Shown piece by piece: positions 5,055-9,034 of a stretch of DNA of 9,034 bases. Source of the stretch: Minisyncoccota bacterium (lineage in GTDB: Bacteria; Patescibacteriota; Minisyncoccia; Phycocordibacterales; GCA-2747955); contig CALLVB010000040.1 of NCBI GenBank assembly GCA_938010795.1, positions 1 to 9,034 on the forward strand, given 5' to 3'. The notes beneath the pieces were generated by a model. That model saw only the letters and a program-made list of their open reading frames with translations, made no database searches and was not told the origin of the DNA. Within the stretch, counting starts at the first letter, position 1; every line of letters begins with the position of its first letter. The position numbers and the translations under genes are program-made.

Positions 5055-6434
5055 CTATCTTATTTTTTCTTGTAAATAGTTTGTCAGTTCGGTAATTGCA
5101 ACTCGCTCTTGTTTCATTGAATCTCGATCTCGGACCGTTACCATCTTGTCATCTTTTGACTCGTAGTCATAGGTCACACAAAATGGAGTACCGATTTCGT
5201 CTTGTCTTCTATACCGTTTCCCTACTGATCCCGACTCATCATAGGTCACTCTAAACACTCCCGCCAGATCAGCAAAAATCTGTTGTGCAGCTTCTGCAAG
5301 TCCGTCTTTTTTCATCAAAGGAAGAATCGCTACTTGTACCGGAGCGAGCTTGGGAACAAACCGTAGAACGACACGTGTGTCTCCATCTTCAAGTTCTTCT
5401 TCATCGTATGCCTCTGCAAGAACAGCAACAAACGCTCGTCCAACACCAATTGACGTTTCAACCACATGAGGAATAAATTTATCTCCATTATCATTAAAAG
5501 AAAGATCTTTGCCTGAGTGTTCTGAGTGCTGTGTGAGATCATAGTTGGTTCGCATGTGTAAGCCCTCTACTTCATCAAATCCGTAATCTGGAAATTGATA
5601 TTCAATATCCCATGCATCAGCAGCATAAAAAACTAAGTTGTCATGTTGATTCCACCTCAGGTGTTCTTCTGAAATACCCATTTGTTTGAATGAGTCCCAC
5701 CGTTCTTCCTTCCATGTTTCATATGCTGTTTTATCTTCACCTGGTCGAGTAAAGTATTGCATTTCCATTTGTTCAAATTCTCGTGTCCTAAACAGAAATT
5801 GTCGTGGGGAGATTTCATTTCTAAAGGCCTTACCAATTTGTGCAATTCCAAACGGAATTTTTGGATGAAGTGAATCTACTACATTTTTAAAGTTTACATA
5901 AATCCCCTGGGCTGTTTCTCCCCTTAAATATACTGGATTAGATCCGTCTGTTGAAAAATCCCCTACATTAGATTGTACTAACAAATTAATAGGTCTAGCT
6001 TCGGTAAAATCTTTCGATCCACATTTTATACAAACAATCTCATCTCGCTTTTGATCAAACAATTTATTAATTTCTTCTTCGGACATCTTTTCATCAGCGG
6101 TGACACCAAGCTTTTCGAGTTCTTTATCAACTCGGATTCTGGTCTGACACGTTCGACAATCTGCAAGCGGGTCTGAGAATCCTGCTACGTGACCTGAAGC
6201 CACCCAAACTTTTGGATTCATAACAATGGCCGCATCTAACCCGTACACGTTATGTTTTTTTAATACTACGTCTTTCCACCAGTGGCGTTTAATCGCTCGA
6301 GCAAGCTCAACTCCGTGTGGTCCGTAATCGTATGCCCCTGCAAATCCATCGTAAATTTCTGATGATGGAAATACAAACCCTTTACGTTTTGCATACGCAA
6401 TAATAGTATCCATTTTTTTATCTGAATGTTTCAT
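5055..6434 (-). CDS. glyQS: Glycyl-tRNA synthetase, single-chain class II (homodimer) type
   Basis: This enzyme charges tRNA-Gly with glycine using ATP. It is the eukaryote/archaea/Gram-positive-like alpha2 form, not the GlyQ+GlyS tetramer. The N-terminal signature GFVFPSSEIYDGFAGAYDYGP covers 19-39. Two Cys pairs (C93/C96 in CRTC and C135/C138 in CIKC) probably bind zinc. Residues RGETAQGIYVNF (171-182) and the motif 2 region FRNEISPRQFLFRTREFEQ (204-222) form the active site; motif 3 is ETSIGVGRAF (326-335). The C-terminal anticodon-binding domain starts near 358 (RFVPKLAPVQVAILP) and includes GSVGKRYRRQDEIGTPFCVT. At 459 residues it is slightly shorter than the roughly 500-residue bacterial relatives but looks complete. 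The ATG at 6434 is supported by an extended -10 box just upstream; Met8 is a less likely start. The gene follows the Ig-like membrane protein by 24 bases. Confidence 0.97.
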   Translation of the reverse strand: MKHSDKKMDTIIAYAKRKGFVFPSSEIYDGFAGAYDYGPHGVELARAIKRHWWKDVVLKKHNVYGLDAAIVMNPKVWVASGHVAGFSDPLADCRTCQTRIRVDKELEKLGVTADEKMSEEEINKLFDQKRDEIVCIKCGSKDFTEARPINLLVQSNVGDFSTDGSNPVYLRGETAQGIYVNFKNVVDSLHPKIPFGIAQIGKAFRNEISPRQFLFRTREFEQMEMQYFTRPGEDKTAYETWKEERWDSFKQMGISEEHLRWNQHDNLVFYAADAWDIEYQFPDYGFDEVEGLHMRTNYDLTQHSEHSGKDLSFNDNGDKFIPHVVETSIGVGRAFVAVLAEAYDEEELEDGDTRVVLRFVPKLAPVQVAILPLMKKDGLAEAAQQIFADLAGVFRVTYDESGSVGKRYRRQDEIGTPFCVTYDYESKDDKMVTVRDRDSMKQERVAITELTNYLQEKIR

Positions 6435-6443
6435 AGTTAGGTG

Positions 6444-6452
6444 ATTATACCA
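6444..6452 (-). promoter_or_regulatory. Extended -10 promoter of glyQS in the 24-bp intergenic gap
   Basis: On the minus strand TGGTATAAT (TGnTATAAT, TATAAT at 6449-6444) ends 9 bases before the glyQS ATG, predicting a leader of about 3 bases. No -35 is evident, which an extended -10 can tolerate. It lies wholly between the stop of the Ig-like gene (6459) and the glyQS start. Confidence 0.6.
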
Positions 6453-6458
6453 AAGACC

Positions 6459-8387
6459 TTATTCAACGTCTTTTACCCGATCTACCTCAAAGAACCCATT
6501 CGGATCTGCTCTGAGTGATTCACTGGTAATTGGGTCTAGGCGGGTATATAACCTAGCAGTATTTGTAAACGTATCGAATCCCTTCAGGGTTTGATTCTCG
6601 ATAAATGTAACTTTTTTATCAATCTGTTGAGTAGAAGGAGTAACTGCAATTTGGAACGTGGTTTCAATACCCTTTTTAGCACCATATCCAGCTCCTGCCT
6701 CAAGTGCATCAACGGTCCACGAGAGTTTTCGTGCCTCCGCGTCATACTCAAATACTGTCCCTGGGGTATTACTTGCTTGTAAAAATTCTACATATGGAGG
6801 GAGAGTTCCCTGCACCACAATATCGCGTGTATCTGAAGTAGTGTTTGATACCTTCCATACGATTGTGTATTGAGACGTTACGTCAGGAACTAAATCAATA
6901 GAACCGATGTTGGTGAATGGTCCGATAGAATGTAGTGCGCGCGTGTCGAGCTTAAGGTCTGTCGGAATTCTCAAAAGCGTAGAGCCAAACGTTCTAGTGC
7001 CTTTGCTCGTGTTTTCAAAATCAAATGTCTTGCCTTCAAACGCATATTCAATGGTAACTTGTGGGTCTACTACTCGTCCCGCTAATTGTGCCTGAGAGAG
7101 CGTATCAAATCGAGCATCTACCTTTCCAGATGAGCCAGCAGTAAATGATTGTAACAATGGCACATCTGTTTTTTGCCATAAAATTTCTTGCTGGGCAGAA
7201 TTATAGAATCCTTGGGTTTGGATGCTTCTCGCTTGGAATGCATTTCCTGTAATTTTTGCTGTTACTTGTGCGTCTTGTATTTGAGTTGCCAGGTTATTAA
7301 TAAACTCAAGACCTAAATTCAAAGACTGTCCTGGGCTTACTGTGTGTAATGACTTGCTCTGCCCATTCACTTGGGCAACTAATGTCACTGGCGGACGAGC
7401 AATAGTCACAAGAGTCTCTGTTTCTTGCAATGTATTACCGATACTGTTTGATCCTTGTGCTATCAGACCCACACGATGTTTAAAAACTCGCAACTCATCA
7501 TCTTGCCCTGAAAGAGTTCCGATAATTTTAATAGTCTTGGTCTCTCCAACTTTGAGTGCACCTATAGTAAAAATATCTTCTGTGCCCTCATTGGGAGCAG
7601 GTGCTGCCTCAGTAAGAGCAAATCCAAATGGATACTCTACTTGTAGTGATAAATTATCAATAACTTTATTAGCATTGGAGATGACCTGAAGTTCAAGTTC
7701 AATATCTGAACCTGAGAGTGTTTCTTTTGGCCCCGTCACTTCAAGAGAAACTGGCGAAGATTCGAGTTGTACCTGATAAATCCGCTCTTTAAAGAAGAGT
7801 GAATTTGAATCTGGTACTCGGTACTCGAAAGTGATATCGATATCTTGCAGGTCCCCTTCTGTTCCAAAGAATACCACCTCGAATCGTTCTGTCTGTGTTA
7901 CTCCAGGGGCAATATTGTCGATAGACCTAATTGATTGTCTGAGTGGAATTCCATCTTGTTCAGATTCGTATGCCCCTTGCGGATATTTAATAATAATATC
8001 AGTAGCCCTAATCTGAACTTCATTATTATTAGTAATTAATACATCGTATTCAAGGGTCTCACCACCTGGCACAGAATTTGGTCCGAGCACAGATACTGTG
8101 ACGTTATCATATGCAACATTATTTTTACCTGAAGTAAATACAAAAAATGCCGCCGCTACTGAACATACAAAAAATACCAATGCCAACAAAAAGAACTTGG
8201 TAAATGCAGTCATTGTTTTTCGGGGTTTTCTTTCTTCTACGTTTTGATCTACTGGCTTTTCATCAACCCAATCGGTAACGGTATTTGTATCTGCATGCGA
8301 AAAATGTTTACGGCCTTCTTGTGACAGCTGATTCTTCTTTGCATATAACTTTTTCTCCATCTTTTTAATGGATGATTCTTGGTCCAT
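6459..8387 (-). CDS. Membrane-anchored protein with repeated Ig-like (beta-sandwich) extracellular modules
   Basis: Residue numbers refer to the longest frame, which opens with GTG at 8414 (651 residues). I prefer the ATG at residue 10 (position 8387, 642 residues), because a perfect extended -10 (TGATATAAT) ends 10 bases before it. A charged cytoplasmic segment (to about 70) precedes one transmembrane helix (72-94, KFFLLALVFFVCSVAAAFFVF). The rest is extracytoplasmic and beta-rich. About four Ig-like modules follow, near 103-215, 222-338, 342-484 and 500-625, three opening with VSV/VSLEV/VTLVA strands followed by a GP or PGQS/PGGE turn, with N-rich strands (LITNNNEV, VISNANKV, FINNLATQ). This resembles DUF11/CARDB-like surface domains. 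No enzyme motif and no sortase signal are seen. It is probably a cell-surface scaffold or adhesion protein. It precedes glyQS and is divergent from a 60-residue membrane gene. Confidence 0.85.
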   Translation of the reverse strand: MDQESSIKKMEKKLYAKKNQLSQEGRKHFSHADTNTVTDWVDEKPVDQNVEERKPRKTMTAFTKFFLLALVFFVCSVAAAFFVFTSGKNNVAYDNVTVSVLGPNSVPGGETLEYDVLITNNNEVQIRATDIIIKYPQGAYESEQDGIPLRQSIRSIDNIAPGVTQTERFEVVFFGTEGDLQDIDITFEYRVPDSNSLFFKERIYQVQLESSPVSLEVTGPKETLSGSDIELELQVISNANKVIDNLSLQVEYPFGFALTEAAPAPNEGTEDIFTIGALKVGETKTIKIIGTLSGQDDELRVFKHRVGLIAQGSNSIGNTLQETETLVTIARPPVTLVAQVNGQSKSLHTVSPGQSLNLGLEFINNLATQIQDAQVTAKITGNAFQARSIQTQGFYNSAQQEILWQKTDVPLLQSFTAGSSGKVDARFDTLSQAQLAGRVVDPQVTIEYAFEGKTFDFENTSKGTRTFGSTLLRIPTDLKLDTRALHSIGPFTNIGSIDLVPDVTSQYTIVWKVSNTTSDTRDIVVQGTLPPYVEFLQASNTPGTVFEYDAEARKLSWTVDALEAGAGYGAKKGIETTFQIAVTPSTQQIDKKVTFIENQTLKGFDTFTNTARLYTRLDPITSESLRADPNGFFEVDRVKDVE

Positions 8388-8397
8388 AGTACTCTCG

Positions 8398-8406
8398 ATT
8401 ATATCA
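8398..8406 (-). promoter_or_regulatory. Extended -10 promoter of the Ig-like membrane protein
   Basis: On the minus strand TGATATAAT (TGnTATAAT, TATAAT at 8403-8398) ends 10 bases before the preferred ATG at 8387. This supports the shorter start and a leader of about 4 bases. If GTG 8414 were the true start, this box would be inside the coding region, and the start would have to use a weaker AT-rich box (TATATT, 8429-8424). Confidence 0.55.
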
Positions 8407-8420
8407 TCGAACACATAGGT

Positions 8421-8426
8421 TATAAT
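8421..8426 (+). promoter_or_regulatory. -10 box of the 60-residue membrane gene, predicting a leaderless mRNA
   Basis: A perfect TATAAT ends 6 bases before the ATG at 8433, so initiation 7 bases downstream would fall on the A of the start codon. No consensus -35 is present; its position, 17 bp upstream, is the opposing -10 box of the divergent gene. Confidence 0.6.
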
Positions 8427-8432
8427 ATATAC

Positions 8433-8615
8433 ATGTTGGAATTTATCATTAAAGCAGTCCTCCTATTCTTCTTTATATACGCCGTATGGTTTTTTACTGG
8501 TGGTGTTGAGCGAGGACAAGAACGTGAAGCTGCGGGTCTCAATTCTCTCTTTATTGGCGTAGAAGGAACAGCGCTCGACTCTACCGAGGCAACAATCCCC
8601 CTACTAGGCAACTAG
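8433..8615 (+). CDS. 60-residue single-pass membrane protein, function unknown
   Basis: The protein has one N-terminal transmembrane helix (about 4-22, IIKAVLLFFFIYAVWFF), then a short hydrophilic segment with GGVERGQERE and a mixed tail ending LLGN. The positive charge near the start is a single Lys, so topology is uncertain. The ATG at 8433 is preferred over the longer frame from 8379, because the TATAAT box lies between them and the extra residues would run antisense over the start of the divergent gene. It is divergent from the Ig-like membrane protein, suggesting co-control, and convergent with the RNA methyltransferase, with the two stop codons overlapping in the palindrome CTAG (8612-8615). 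I do not recognise the family. The evidence for expression is the promoter, the helix and the neat fit between neighbours. Confidence 0.65.
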   Translation: MLEFIIKAVLLFFFIYAVWFFTGGVERGQEREAAGLNSLFIGVEGTALDSTEATIPLLGN

Positions 8616-9034
8616 TTATCAAACAACCTAAACAATACAATCCCACATGCAGTCGATACATTGAGTGATTCTTTCTTCCCTTGCATAGGAATCTCTAGAA
8701 TGGTGTCTGCATATTCTAAAACCTCCGTCTCGACTCCGGTGACCTCGTTACCCATAATCAAAACCTGCTTTTCTGCCGGGGCATAAGACTTATAATCCAT
8801 ACTTGAGGGATGTTGTTCAACAGCAGCGAGCTTATATCCGTCTTGTTGTAGTGCAGAAAGGGCATCTTGAATATCCTCTACCCGTCTCCATGAAACCATT
8901 TCTTCTGCCCCTAAGGCAGCTTTGCATACTTTTTGGTCCTTGCGTCCAAACCTATCCTTTGGACCAGCGCTATAACCGGATAAAACTATCTCGTCTATAC
9001 CTACTGCCTCAGCAGTACGAAACATGGCACCGAC
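8612..9034 (-). CDS. SpoU/TrmH-family RNA 2'-O-methyltransferase, C-terminal part (partial)
   Basis: Members transfer a methyl group from S-adenosylmethionine to a ribose 2'-OH of tRNA or rRNA, using a trefoil-knot SPOUT fold. The frame is open past the right edge (codons for Val-Gly-Ala precede the first Met), so the ATG at 9025 is internal and the N-terminus is missing. The visible region starts VGAMFRTAEAVGIDEIVLSGY, the family's motif 1 (usually NxGxxxRTA), and has ALGAEEMVSW, motif 2 LIMGNEVTGV and motif 3 IPMQGKKESLNVSTACGIVLF, which form the knot and SAM site. The compact layout, with little left outside the catalytic domain, fits the short tRNA/rRNA-Gm methyltransferases; the substrate nucleotide cannot be assigned. 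The TAG stop overlaps the stop of the convergent small membrane gene by 4 bases, with no terminator between. Confidence 0.92.
   Translation of the reverse strand, partial: VGAMFRTAEAVGIDEIVLSGYSAGPKDRFGRKDQKVCKAALGAEEMVSWRRVEDIQDALSALQQDGYKLAAVEQHPSSMDYKSYAPAEKQVLIMGNEVTGVETEVLEYADTILEIPMQGKKESLNVSTACGIVLFRLFDN

Noticed and set aside
7342..7689. Rightward 115-codon open frame within the Ig-like gene
   Set aside because: It lies antisense inside a long, coherent membrane-protein frame and has no start signal or recognisable domain.
1..9034. CRISPR array, insertion sequence, tRNA or rRNA genes, and a recoded UGA
   Set aside because: I saw no spaced repeats, transposase or terminal inverted repeats, no cloverleaf-like sequence in the short gaps, and every gene reads through in the standard code without in-frame TGA.

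Overview
This window looks like chromosome from a small-genome Candidate Phyla Radiation bacterium (Patescibacteria, probably the Parcubacteria side). The organism call is inferred from gene style, not from a marker phylogeny. The signs are moderate-to-low GC, tightly packed short genes, convergent pairs sharing one terminator or overlapping stop codons, a trigger factor without its PPIase domain, a membrane-anchored protein built of repeated Ig-like modules, and short exported coiled-coil proteins of unknown function. No mobile element, CRISPR array, tRNA or rRNA was recognised. All ten stop codons are TAA or TAG.

Layout, left to right: (1) the C-terminal end of a multi-pass membrane protein, probably an MFS-type transporter, closed by a strong hairpin terminator; (2) a complete ABC-F ATPase with its own promoter, convergent with trigger factor across a perfect bidirectional terminator; (3) a leftward block: an exported coiled-coil protein, then a small membrane protein with an acidic heptad-repeat tail, then (after a terminator) trigger factor; (4) a rightward 146-residue gene of unknown function with a textbook Shine-Dalgarno, divergent from the coiled-coil gene and convergent with glycyl-tRNA synthetase over a second bidirectional terminator; (5) leftward glyQS, whose promoter sits in the 24-bp gap after a large Ig-like-repeat membrane protein; (6) a 60-residue membrane protein divergent from the Ig-like protein; (7) the C-terminal part of a SpoU/TrmH RNA methyltransferase whose stop codon overlaps that of the small membrane protein.

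The recognisable genes are mostly translation-related (ABC-F, trigger factor, GlyRS, RNA methyltransferase). They alternate with cell-envelope genes of unknown role (Ig-like protein, coiled-coil/heptad pair, 60-residue protein). The most consistent unexplained pattern is regulatory. Four genes have a perfect TATAAT only 6 to 10 bases before the start codon, which predicts leaderless or nearly leaderless mRNAs, while only one gene in the window has a strong Shine-Dalgarno. I see no convincing new defence or mobile system here. The best candidates for new biology are the leaderless promoters, the paired divergent promoter near 8400-8430, the His/Asp/Cys linker that replaces the trigger-factor PPIase, and the exported coiled-coil/heptad gene pair.
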